DNA of 64,000 nt from Sipunculus nudus. Its lineage: Eukaryota; Annelida; Sipuncula; Golfingiida; Sipunculidae. Below, one piece after another: positions 21,807 through 31,586 of this stretch (positions within the stretch are counted from its first letter, which is position 1; the number at the start of each line of letters is the position of its first letter). Both the position numbers and the translations under genes were made by a program. The DNA lies in contig CM049321.1 of the NCBI GenBank assembly GCA_026874595.1, positions 50,449,297 through 50,513,296 of the forward strand. The letters run 5' to 3'. Below the pieces are notes generated by a model. It saw only the letters and a program-made list of their open reading frames with translations, was not told the origin of the DNA and ran no database searches.

Positions 21807-22141
21807 TCTGACAATTCTATCGTGTATTCAGCGCTTCGGTGAACAGGGTACCTGAACACGCGCCACACAAATCTGTGCCCTAACCGCAGGGCTTTCACTG
21901 AATGGTTCACTGAGCAGACAATCACAGGATCCAATAATGCAATTCAATAATATTACTGTCAGTTTTACAAAGAATTCTTTGCAAAATTTACCTTATATTT
22001 TTACATCATTCGAAACTGTCCCTCATGGGTCTCTCAGCAAATTTTCATCAATATTCAGCTGGTAATACAGGTATAATTTGCCATAGAAAGAGAGAGTCTC
22101 TCAGAGCACACGTCCACTCACAACGAGCACACAAGCGCTCT
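21807..22141 (-). promoter_or_regulatory. Presumed 5' UTR and internal promoter region of the LINE
   Basis: 335 bp between the ORF1 start and the right target-site duplication. It is somewhat GC-richer than the surroundings. LINEs of this type usually carry an internal promoter here. I see no specific motif to confirm it. Confidence 0.5.
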
Positions 22142-22158
22142 CTTGTATGTAAAACTTT
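22142..22158 (+). other. Target-site duplication, right
   Basis: 'CTTGTATGTAAAACTTT', identical to 16409-16425. Host repeat sequence resumes immediately with 'ACGCC'. Confidence 0.95.
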
Positions 22159-22733
22159 ACGCCGGCAGCGCTTTAGAAAACAAATTCTGTGTGACAAGTT
22201 TTAGAATCCAATAATGCTAATGAGGTCTTAGCAATTTCTTTTCCAAGACAGGATAAAATATATATTAACAGTTCCCTGATTTGCCACTCACAGCAATTTT
22301 TTTTTTTATTATTATTATATTAAACTAGGCCTCCAGACCTAATGCGAACCTGTGCAATGGGATATACATGAGGTATTTTGCTTCCATGCTGGACCGTTAC
22401 TTTTCAAGTACATGTTTGACATGTATATGTACAATGCAAGCACTGAGCATTTTGAACCAAAGTACAATACCAATTACACAAACGTCACTGCTGAACTATT
22501 TGCATAGGTGTAAACAACGCAAAATGAATATAAGTGGCACAACCAGTCTTATGTACGAGGAAGCCATTAAAGATGTATGGACATAAGCAATTTCAGGCTT
22601 CAAACCACTCTTTGGCTATTTGCACAGATGCATGAAATAAAAAGATACAGGTAGATGAAAGCGATTATGTGTATCCGCCGAAATCAGAGTAGTACAGGTG
22701 AAGTGAGTCATCGATTGAGTGGTAAGGGGAAAT
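22159..22733. repeat. About 4 kb repeat unit, copy 1, right part
   Basis: Continues the alignment with 44863-45432: 'AGCGCTTTAGAAAACAAA', 'TATTAAACTAGGCCT', 'ATGCTGGACCGTTACTTTTC', 'CATCGATTGAGTGGTAAGGG'. Similarity ends after 'GGGGAAATAGA' at about 22733. Confidence 0.9.
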
Positions 22734-23235
22734 AGAAAAATACTAATGATAACATAGTTCAACTGGGATGTGCTTAGTCAAAGGTTTTATAGAATAATTA
22801 AAAATGCTTGGGAAGCAGACCCACGCAAAATACTCCATTTTGATTGGTTTTATAGGCAAATTGGCTTAACGTAGTGCCAGGAGAATTCGCGTGTGGATGT
22901 AAATTGTCGCAACAAAACCACTGTATTATATTTCCCTTAGCCCATCCAAGATGCCATATTCTGTCATTTTTGTACTTCAGAAAATAACAACTCCATGTAT
23001 GTTGAGCAAAAATATTTCTAAGTACATAAAAATTTATGTCGCTAAGCTCACATGCTTAAGGTGTTGACAGGAAACCTTGGAGGCGGATGTAAATTACCGC
23101 ATAAACCGCTGTGTTACAGCTATGGTGTGACGTTAAGTCGAGAGTTATCTCCCTCTGTCCACCATAGTTTTTATCAAAAGACAGCTCGATAGAAAATCTG
23201 TAGTAAATCCACCGTTTATTCTGGTTTTAGTTAAC
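22734..23235. other. Unassigned, with a short internal repeat
   Basis: 'GTGGATGTAAATTGTCGC' near 22892 and 'GCGGATGTAAATTACCGC' near 23089 begin two related stretches about 200 bp apart, each followed by an 'AAACC.CTGT' motif. No gene seen. Confidence 0.5.
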
Positions 23236-23237
23236 AT

Positions 23238-23605
23238 AGTTACTGCATGCCATCAGGGCCACACAAAACTAACAATTAGATTCGGTAACATCAAACCAGT
23301 TTTGAATGCTCTACACTGGTTTCCAGTTGAACAGCGAGGGATATTGAAGTTCTGACTCTGGTATATCAGTGACTCTATAGGCTTGCACCCCAGTATCTTC
23401 AGGAACTATCGCAACCACAAATCCAAGCAGTGCACTGCGTTCTGCTGACAAATTTTAATCTTAAATGATAAGCATACACTTGTATATTTTTTATGATGTT
23501 TATCAACTCTTTTGTACAGCGTTTTAGAGCACTCTGTGGATTTTACGCTTTATAAAATAATTTTTTATTATATTATAATTATTTTTATTATTATTATTAT
23601 TAATT
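23238..23605 (+). mobile_element. 3' end of a CR1/L2-like LINE
   Basis: The plus strand reads LNALHWFPVEQRGILKF, a stop, then GLHPSIFRNYR. The arrangement LxxLHWLPVxQRIxFK ... LxPxYL is the conserved C-terminus of CR1/L2/Rex-type ORF2. The 3' end 'TTTATAAAATAATTTTTTAT' followed by ATT repeats is also typical of such elements. This is a 5'-truncated dead copy. Confidence 0.7.
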
Positions 23606-24535
23606 AGTTAACTCTTCTTTCTAACTTTTTCGGAGCAGGTTTTATCTGTGAATGATTTCTACGTTCTCAGTATCGGCGAGTTTAACTGTGTTTTAATGTT
23701 TCCCTTACTTTGTCATATTTTTCCCAAATGTACATTAATCTTACTTTCGATTTTGCTAATATATGCTCAATTTATTATATTCAAAATGGCTAACATTTAA
23801 TTACTTGGGTTCTGATTATATTCCTTTCTGTTATAGTATACACACATTTTAAATGTGTAGAGCACTTAATATGTTCTAAACAAAAGCTTATTCTTCATTG
23901 GAAACCCTCCACACAATACTTTGTTCAGGGTTAAAGGGGTATGATTACTAAATCATGATCTCATCCATTCTTTTATACAATTTTTTGTTGCATTCTGGTT
24001 GTTATGTTACTATGCTAGATCACGCGTTGCCTTGGGACAAGATTTGCGCCAACTTTGACTAAGACTGTAATGGTAACGACCTAACTTTTAGTTTCAATGC
24101 TTTTCTCATTCTTAATTTAAGTATGTTAATCTGCAGGATCCCATGTTGGTTTGTGACCACATGACAAGGCGGATCATCAGCTTCCTCTCATTTCATATTC
24201 GATCCGGATATGCTAGCCCGGTTTCTTCCGCGCCTGCGGGACCTGTGTATTTAATCAATCTCATTTCTGTGTTATAACGCCGCAGAATCCCCCTAAACGT
24301 AAACTCAAAGCACCCGCTATGTACCGACGCCTCTTAGCACATCAGCGGTGTAGGTATAAAAGTAATGAAGAGGTTAATGTAGTCCTTCAAAAATATTTGA
24401 TAAAAAATTGTTTCAAGGCAGATTACATATCCCGGTCGTCCCACATAACCTAAATCGAAGAGGTTCGATATGCGTAAAAACTATCTCTGGAAGGTTGGCG
24501 TTCATTCGTGAGTGATAGACAACTTTTGGACACCG
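23606..24535. other. No feature recognised
   Basis: AT-rich with no coding or repeat signal. A short GC-richer patch lies at 24180-24320. Confidence 0.5.
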
Positions 24536-24539
24536 TCTC

Positions 24540-24690
24540 AGACTGTTGAAATCGAGTAATCACCTTGGGTGGGGGGCCGACCGTAACAAAACTCTCACTG
24601 CTCCTCGGTTGAGATTTGAACCAACGATCCCCATGCTTTGAGTCTTGTGTTCTACCCTCAAACCACATACGTCGTGTGAATTCTTGAAAT
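24540..24690 (-). mobile_element. SINE family A, 5' half, minus strand
   Basis: The reverse complement contains 'GGTTTGAGGGTAGAACACAA', 'GACTCAAAGCATGGGGATC', a B-box-like 'GGTTCAAATCTCAACCGAGG' and 'ACGGTCGGCCCC', matching the tRNA-like head and start of the body of family A. The 3' part is missing. Confidence 0.65.
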
Positions 24691-26035
24691 GTCTAGCAAT
24701 TGTATCAAATTCACAGTACTACTCTAGAAGCCCTTTGCCAGATCCTCGGCCTGGTTCCACGTAGTTGAACAAAAGCTTAGATTAATATGTAAAAGGTCAC
24801 ATTTCGGACCCGTCAGCAAATTGGCTAAATCATTTTCATAGGACCCGGCTTGTTAATGGTGAAAGAACGTGACAGTTTTAAATAAATCTCATTATAGCCA
24901 GTAAATATTTCAGATGAGTTGGGAGGTGAGAAAATAGTTTTTGTTTCAATAGGTTTGACGTGCGTTTAGTTTGGCTGGTTGCTGTCTTTTCCTGATTAAC
25001 CGGAATCAATGTTTAATATCAAACACAGAAGAAGAAGAAGAAGAAAAATTGAAAGGATTTAACTTTAAAATTTAAGAAAATATTGATTTAATGTGCTTAA
25101 ACAGTTCTGGAGTAGAGCCCCTCGTGATTTTGAGAGCAATCAACTTATTCTCAAGTGGCTGGACCTATTCACCGGGGAGAATGTATTATAATTGAACAGT
25201 TTTAATGGACAAAGGTTAGCAAGGTGTGCTTGATTACTCGATTTCGTCCTGTCATTCATTATTTTACGTCAGTCTAGTCTACTTTTTTCTGTATGGACAG
25301 CGAAGTTCGTCCGTCCGTACGTGAGATATCTTGTGCAACGGATATGATTGTTTTGACAAAATTCATCTGACCTTTCAACCAATAGATTATCACGCCAGAG
25401 TTCGGTGCTCAGCAAAATCCATGTATATTTAGTGAGTTTAGGGTTCAGCAGGCTCTTTCGTGATGCCGCCGCGATAACTTACCAAGAACATGATGTTTAT
25501 TAATAAAACTCACTATAAATATGCACTAATTGAGTTTCTCATCTGAATTCCTTTTTTGCGTAAAATTAATGAGATCAGATGTCCTTTGATGTTTAGATTA
25601 ATCTCATGAGATTGTTGAAGAGCGAATGCAGCAAGACCAGAGCGTACGATATGTAATATTTAAATGATTCCCTGAAACTGACGGTATTAGAACTTTCCCA
25701 TTAGGCAATTTTTTTTTTCAGTGAAATGTTGATATCCTGATATAGCGAGCACAGCGGATATTTATAACAGCATTTTGCCGGTGATGAATGAGATACAACT
25801 CACTTGTGCTGATTAGAATATTTGCCGTAAAACCACAACAACAAAAAAACAGGTATAGAAATTTAAAAACATATCCATGGAGATTTCCTCTTCACTTCCG
25901 TGTCCAGGGATGAAATTGGTAAAGCTGAAACATACAATATCTTTTTTGCTGCTGACTCCAGGATCAAATATTTTACAAGCTGCAATAAGTTTGATTCGAC
26001 CGAGGAGAGCTGATAACTTCCACAGAGTTTGTCTA
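24691..26035. other. No gene; one small inverted repeat
   Basis: 'TATATTTAGTGAGTTTA' at about 25424 faces 'AAAACTCACTATAAATA' at about 25504. This is a pair of roughly 16 bp inverted repeats about 65 bp apart that could be a tiny MITE. A GAA run lies at about 25028-25045. Confidence 0.4.
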
Positions 26036-26039
26036 CTAG

Positions 26040-26165
26040 TGAAGGATACTTTTGTTACAATTATTTTCTCTTTTTCCCTATTTTCGCCCTCGTAGGCGCT
26101 AGATCTCCAGTACAGAGGCCTGCAGGCTTGACTTGCGATCGGTCTTGATTGCAGACATCCTGTTC
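26040..26165. repeat. Short duplicated segment, copy 1
   Basis: Matches 26815-26940 at about 70-75%: pyrimidine-rich lead, 'CTAGATCTCCAGTACA', 'CTTGCGATCGG', 'GATTGCAGACA'. Identity of the repeat unknown. Confidence 0.55.
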
Positions 26166-26814
26166 CAGTTAATATTTAATTAGAGAACGGGTTTGTGCCC
26201 GCTACGTGCAAACAGTACTAAGGCCACCTCAACTGAATTTCAAGAGCAAGAAACAGCCTCCAATTCTCTAAATAAATAATTACGCCAGATTAATTTTTTA
26301 TTGATCGTCAATGCTCAGTTTAATTTACAGGTTGGAGTTTATGGGATTATTATAGTTAGGGCTGGGTGTCTGTCTGGTTATTCCGATTTAATATGAATTG
26401 CAATGCATTAAGTAGGATGACCGGTATATGATTTGACGATGCGCATTGTGTTCTTTGTGTAAAATATTCTTAATTAAATTTCAATGGATGTTCTGCATAT
26501 GTCTTGTTTCTTGATATTAATTAAATGACAACGACGATAATGAAAACTTCTCCTGCTTAGCTTGTTCTAAATATAGCAAATGAAAATAGTTCTAGCTTTA
26601 TAAGTACTTAAGGTTTTAGCTTGATTTATTTGTATCCTCATTTTATGGAATTCACAATGTTTACTCGATACCACAACACAGCATTCAAAACTTATCGTTA
26701 ATTGTACCCATGCAGCTTATCGATTCGTATCGATATATCGGGTATTGATATAACCCTAATATTTGAACAATATTGTATGGATTCCCCCCCCCCCCCCCGG
26801 CCCCACCCGAAGGC

Positions 26815-26940
26815 AAAACCATTTATTTCATTTTTTCTCCTCCTGTTTTCCATTCTTATCTCAGTGTATGAGCTAGAATTCCAGTACATTGGCGGGGAGG
26901 CTCCCTTGCGATCGGACGTCGATTGCCGACACATAGATTA
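26815..26940. repeat. Short duplicated segment, copy 2
   Basis: Partner of 26040-26165, with 'CTAGAATTCCAGTACA', 'CTTGCGATCGG' and 'GATTGCCGACA'. A C-run of about 14 precedes it at 26785-26798. Confidence 0.55.
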
Positions 26941-27055
26941 AGGAAACAGGACTGTCAAAATGATCCTATATTTAAATTCAAACAAAAAGTTGTTTCGAAT
27001 ACATGATATACCTTTAAAGTATACCTCATTTTAAATCTGTCATAATTTTCTTTTT

Positions 27056-27290
27056 GATAGTACACATATTTTTTAACAATGGGCCAATGAAGGTTCGAAT
27101 GGATCTTGTTATTGATCCGGAACATGATCCGGAGTCAGGAACGACATTGAGGAAAAATGTACAGTCATTTATAAACGAAAGAATTAGGGATATAGGCCGA
27201 ATAAGAGAATACAAACACGGTCTTGTAAGCATCCAACAATATGGAAGCCCACAGACTTGCATTCCTTAGATTGCAGATTACAAGTTTTCT
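27056..27290 (+). repeat. Dispersed repeat family B, copy 1
   Basis: Shares text with 35862-35620 (minus) and 39845-40075 (plus): 'GATCCGGAACATGATCCGG', 'AAATGTACAGTCATTTATAA', 'CTTGCATTCCTTAGATTGCA'. One forward frame reads IDPEHDPESGTTLRKN, and the minus copy reads VDPAHDTDSGTSYQGI in the matching frame. It may be a SINE or MITE, or a fragment of a coding element. No ends identified. Confidence 0.6.
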
Positions 27291-29080
27291 AAGTGTTCAG
27301 TCCATAACGGAGACTGGCATCCTGTAGATATCTTTCCCTGGGTAACAGTACGTGGTTTTTGCGTCTTTGACTGCAAAAAGAGAAACTGAGCTAAAACCAT
27401 TACCTTAACTGTATATTTGTTTCAACAAGATCGCGTTTAGAGTTCGTTCTGACCTTATATTACAATCTGTATTACAGAGGGAACCAATGAGATTCTTATT
27501 GCAGGCCTTATGTTATGAGATCTCAAGGTTTTAGCCTGAGCAATGGAACGCGGCTGTTTTGCCTGCGCTAAGTTTATTAACTTTGGGCAGTCCACTTGAC
27601 ACCCCATCGCCATGTCCTGACTTTTACATACGATGGACTTGAGACAAAATTGGTACCGCGGACAATTTTCTCTGATATCAGAACTGCGGTAATAGTGCTG
27701 CCCAACCTTTATAAAATAATAATGGGATGGTTACTTGTTATATCAGTCTAACCATTTAATCATTGAGAGATGAATAGTCTCATCTTTTGGTGTAATTTAT
27801 ACAAATTATTCCTAAATTTTAAAATAGGCAGATGTTTTATGAGAATACAATTATCTGAATCATGGCATTATAACTAATTTATCCTGGAACTAAGCATTAA
27901 TTAACAGTAACTCTTTTAAATCTAATTAATGATCTTCAAATTCGAGAATAAATATAATCATTAAACATTTTGCTAAATTACAAAATTTTCGTCCTTGAAT
28001 TTCAGCAGACACCAAAATCTGAGTCGGTGTCATTAAGATGTCAGTAAATACGTGATCTTAAACACGTGACTTCAGAGTTTTATGGCGTTCTTGTTTCGCA
28101 GTACCAACAGTGAATAGATATAAGATTAATACATGTTCTACGCTTGAAGTATAAATATATTTCCTTCTTTATTCAATAAAATGATAAATACTATAACATT
28201 ATGTTTAGAAAGAATCTTGTTTAACATTACTTTATAAATAAGCTGCGTTATAGAGTTTATTCATTTTGGCTTTACTCATATTGTCACTTTTTTATACATA
28301 ACTTTTTATTTACACAATAGATTTGTATAAATGCCATATATATAAAATGTCACCATACAATATATCACATAGCATTCAAAATTTTATAATTGGGTCGGAC
28401 GTCTAAGCATATCACTTCACTTGTGAAAAATCTACATACAGGCAACTTTGCTGTAAAATAATTTGACTTATATCATTGCCGCTTCTTGACCAAATGATAA
28501 TCAAATTTTGCAAGAAGGATGGTTTTGTTTACAAAATTTGCGTCTTGCATTATAAACTGCCTTGTGCTCTGTCTTCCGTACTATACCAACCAAAAATAAC
28601 AAAAATTCGCTTTAATATATATCTAATGTAAATCAAGATAGGGACATACTTTTCTTTATACCCTTAAAAAACTTTATTAAGTTACACTGCTGTCTTTTTT
28701 TGTGTTTTTTTTAGTTTTTCCTACATTTTGTTTTTTGGTCATTAGTCTTTGATAGGTCTTTATTACGGAGCTTTTGTACACCATTTACACAAACAAGTTA
28801 GTCAATTGACGGCATGGACATGGGGAAATCTCATTATTGTTAAAACTATTCGACTGAGTATTCCAGGAGAGAACGAGTATTGGTCAGAGACAACTGTGGA
28901 TCCTGTAACCTAATGCCAGTAATAACGGTGCCGTTTTAATGGAAAGTTTGCAATATATATATATATTGATCAAAATAAGGATTTCCTTACATTGTATCAA
29001 ATGCACAAGGACAGGCCTTCGTCCTTAATCCCTAAACACTGAGGGAGACAGGTCTCCTTGTTCCCCTGAAAAAAGGTCCA
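27291..29080. other. No feature recognised
   Basis: AT-rich DNA. If the receptor exon at 29542 has an upstream exon beyond the window, this is part of its intron. Confidence 0.5.
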
Positions 29081-29084
29081 TATC

Positions 29085-29445
29085 TTGGACTCGGACTTTG
29101 ACCCGGCTGCATTGGACTCGGACTTTGACCCGGCAACATTGGACTCGGACTTAGACCCGGTTGCATGGGCTCGGCCTTTGACCCGGGTGGCTTGGACTCG
29201 GACTTTGACCCGGGTGGCTTGGACTCGGACTTTGACCCGGGTGGCTTGTATTAGACTTCGACCCGGGTGGCCTGTATTGGACTTTGACCCGTGTGGCTTG
29301 TATTTGTATTTTAACCCGGGTGGCTTGTATTTGAATTTTAACCCTTGTGGCTTGTATTTGGACTTTGACCTTGATGGCTTGTATTTGGACTTTGACTCGG
29401 GTGGCTTGGACTCGGACTTTGACCGCGTTTTTTTTGGACTCGGAA
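29085..29445. repeat. 27/30 bp minisatellite, about 13 units
   Basis: Monomers of the form 'TTGGACTCGGACTTTGACCC' plus 'GGGTGGC' (27 bp), shifting to 30 bp 'CTTGTATTTGGACTTTGACC'-type units in the right half. Unit lengths are multiples of three, so long frames run through on both strands, but the protein text is pure repeat and I do not treat it as a gene. The array ends about 95 bp before the splice acceptor of the receptor exon. Confidence 0.95.
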
Positions 29446-29541
29446 TTTGATGGTGTGTACTCGACTAGTGTGTACCACATTAATGATTTATTTTAAATAT
29501 TTACTGATCAATCTCTCAATGTTTTAAATTTATCTATACAG

Positions 29542-29762
29542 AGATGGTCCTGTACGCCTTCCTCCTTCTGGCCGGGCTGAACAGCTGCGTCAATCCGTGG
29601 ATCTTCTTCCTCTTCAACTTGAACCTACTGAGACGTACCTTCCTGTGCCGAAATCGACAGAGTACGACTTTATCCAGGCTGCGAAAATTCTTCCGGCCGG
29701 AAAAACCGCCAGTCATCCAAACTGCCCATTCGCCACCTTGTGTTATGAAAATTGAAACTTAA
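29542..29762 (+). CDS. Terminal exon of a rhodopsin-class neuropeptide receptor (TM7 and C-tail)
   Basis: A splice acceptor 'TTTATCTATACAG' ends at 29541. The exon begins in phase 2 (AG before the first full codon) and reads MVLYAFLLLAGLNSCVNPW, then IFFLFNLNLLRRTFLCR and a basic tail to a TAA at 29760-29762. NSCVNPWI(F) is the TM7 NPxxY-type motif in the LNSCxNPWIY form seen in vasopressin/oxytocin-, GnRH- and AKH/corazonin-like receptors. Here Tyr is replaced by Phe. Arg-rich helix 8 and a Cys (FLCR) suggest membrane anchoring. In vasopressin-type receptors an intron separates TM6 from TM7, which matches this boundary. No exon for TM1-6 is visible upstream, so the rest of the gene lies beyond a long intron, probably outside the window. 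Codon use is much more GC-rich than the surroundings, as expected of a real exon. The exact ligand group is uncertain. Confidence 0.82.
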
Positions 29763-30170
29763 GCAAGGGAAAAATATAATGAGCCAGCAACAATTTCAAT
29801 GCATCTTCAGATGCGATGTTTCACTTTATCCGGAGGGTGAAGGTTTCAGCTTCAACAGACTGGTACAGGATGGTGTTAATTATAACATTATAACATATGT
29901 TTACAATACAGAACCCGTTCTTTCACCCACGTGGGCTATGTTCGTGGTAGTTGAGGGTGGATGGATAAAAACTGGTGTTTCTTTTAAATACATAACGGCC
30001 CCGTCTTAAGATGTATTTCCTAAACCTGATCCGTGTGCACATAAAGTAGCTAAGTGTTTACTCAGGGGGATGAAGGAAATGAAAGACGTAGTGTTTTTTT
30101 TTTAGGATTACATTAATTGCATACAAAAGACGAATTTGGTGAGTTGTCGAATGGCAAATTACGTAAGACG
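29763..30170 (+). other. Presumed 3' UTR and flank of the receptor gene
   Basis: Follows the TAA. I see no classical AATAAA in the first 300 bp, so the 3' end cannot be placed. An 85-codon frame overlapping it (29752-30009) shows no domain. Confidence 0.4.
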
Positions 30171-30183
30171 ATATATATACATA

Positions 30184-30239
<56 letters not shown>
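30169..30239. repeat. (TA)n microsatellite
   Basis: About 70 bp of TA dinucleotides with two early interruptions. Confidence 0.97.
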
Positions 30240-30243
<4 letters not shown>

Positions 30244-30350
30244 AAGTGGTATAGCCGTGTTAGTCAGAAGTAGACTTTCATGTAAAGAGAAAAGGGACGC
30301 CTTATAGACAGACTAAAAAAAAGCAAGTTAGTCTATCTAAAAGGCGTCAC
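30240..30350. repeat. Hairpin-forming segment between TA arrays
   Basis: 'GACGCCTTATAGACAGACTA' (30296-30315) pairs with 'TAGTCTATCTAAAAGGCGTC' (30329-30348) at 18 of 20 positions over a 13-base A-rich loop. Purine-rich bases outside the arms also partly pair ('AAAGAGAAAAGG' with 'ACTCTTTC'). TA microsatellites lie on both sides. This looks like a small foldback element or the core of a microsatellite-associated mobile element. Confidence 0.7.
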
Positions 30351-30360
30351 TCTTTCTGTT

Positions 30361-30445
30361 TGCCTATATAATATATAGATATATAAATATATGTATATAT
30401 TTATATATATATATATGTGTGTATATATATATTTAGTTCTAAGTA

Positions 30446-30486
<41 letters not shown>
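30361..30486. repeat. Imperfect (TA)n microsatellite
   Basis: TA-rich run with TG and TTTA interruptions, then a pure stretch at about 30450-30486. Confidence 0.95.
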
Positions 30487-30489
<3 letters not shown>

Positions 30490-30626
30490 TGTGTTTGTAA
30501 AAGTGTGTGTATACATGTTAATATGTATATGTACATATTAGTGGTAATGTAATGGGCCGTTTTTATCAATGTATGTATTATTATTGTTATTCTATTTTCT
30601 TAGGGTGTCGAGTATTACTACAGACA

Positions 30627-30627
<1 letters not shown>

Positions 30628-30668
<41 letters not shown>
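30628..30668. repeat. (TA)n microsatellite
   Basis: About 40 bp of TA. Confidence 0.95.
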
Positions 30669-30670
<2 letters not shown>

Positions 30671-30989
30671 TAAATTTATACACTTATATGCGACTTTTAT
30701 TGATGCATAGAATGCCAGACACAAACCCACATACATCATTTCCTGTAATGAGGGATAGTAAACTGAAGTCTCTGGTACTAGTTTCTATCTGCCCTGCACA
30801 ATTTTCTGGATATATGTTCTTTGTATGAACCTCAATACGTTTTGGCCTTATCTTAGTGACTTATAACAAAATGCAAATTGAAATCCACCGCAGTAGACCT
30901 TTACTTACTTTCTTGTCGATATGACGGACCCGAAAGCTCAGTGTTAATCGCTGTCGACAGGTGTCGCTAATGGCTTATTAAAAGTTTGT

Positions 30990-31480
30990 TAATATATTTA
31001 TTAAACACACATACTTTCATACAGCAGGTGGAAAACCACCCCCATGTAAATGATTATTATTTTCACTCATGTGACTTTATCATCAAATATACTCCAAAGG
31101 AACAGGAAAGTAAGAGGTATAAAGGAAAACGTGGCTATATATATTCTGATATCACTGATGATGTCAGTCTGATCCGACTTTCCTGGTCTGTCAGACCCTG
31201 TTCGGTCTAGTAACCTTTCCGCCCCTGGAGACACAAAGCCAGGGCAGCCGTGACAGGCGCTTGAACTATCGGTTATTGCATATCGAAATGATGTACAAAT
31301 AACATATATACAGACAGGGCACACGCAAGCAAACACAAACATACGTGATATTTAACCCTTATACTGAGGCAAACGGAAATGTGTTTGTGAAATATATGTT
31401 TTCTTTGATTTGATATTTCAATATATTAATATTTTTAGTTAATCACATATTAACATATAATTCTTTATCATTTTATAGAA
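30990..31480. other. No feature recognised
   Basis: Contains a GC-richer patch at 31160-31260 with no tRNA-like boxes and no coding signal. Confidence 0.45.
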
Positions 31481-31482
31481 TA

Positions 31483-31584
31483 CAGTAAAACCTCACAAAC
31501 ACGACCACTTGCAGGACCATCAAAAGTGGTCGTCTTAGCGGGGTGGTCGCGATAGCTGGGTAGTCGTCAGGCGAGATCTCACTG
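31483..31584 (+). mobile_element. pogo/Tigger-like MITE, 102 bp
   Basis: The left end 'CAGTAAAACCTC' faces a right end whose reverse complement is 'CAGTGAGATCTC', giving terminal inverted repeats that share CAGT and most of the next eight bases. TA dinucleotides flank both sides (31481-31482 and 31585-31586), the expected target duplication of the Tc1/mariner/pogo superfamily. The interior repeats 'GGTCGTC'/'GACCAC' motifs typical of such elements. It is far too short to code for a transposase. Confidence 0.7.
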
Positions 31585-31586
31585 TA

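Larger units (their letters stand above)
16426..22141 (-). mobile_element. Full-length L1-like (L1/Tx1 group) LINE with NADAR-containing ORF1
   Basis: A complete non-LTR retrotransposon of about 5.7 kb on the minus strand, bounded by a perfect 17 bp target-site duplication. Its 3' end (low coordinates) is a poly-A tail, seen as T-runs at 16423-16446. The 5' UTR is 21807-22141. ORF1 (21806-20476) encodes an RRM-like domain, a zinc-knuckle-like motif and a NADAR domain. ORF2 (about 20428-16704) encodes an APE-type endonuclease, reverse transcriptase and a C-terminal zinc-binding motif. Both ORFs are split by frameshifts and stops, many at homopolymers. The tail, the variable-length TSD and the nick position 3' of AACTTT on the plus strand all fit target-primed reverse transcription. 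Clade assignment rests on the domain order and the CxxC-x8-H-x4-C C-terminus, not on a phylogeny. Confidence 0.93.

Noticed and set aside
29085..29480. Repeat-containing protein genes on both strands
   Set aside because: Frames of 109-121 codons are a consequence of repeat units in multiples of three; the text changes register where units change length.
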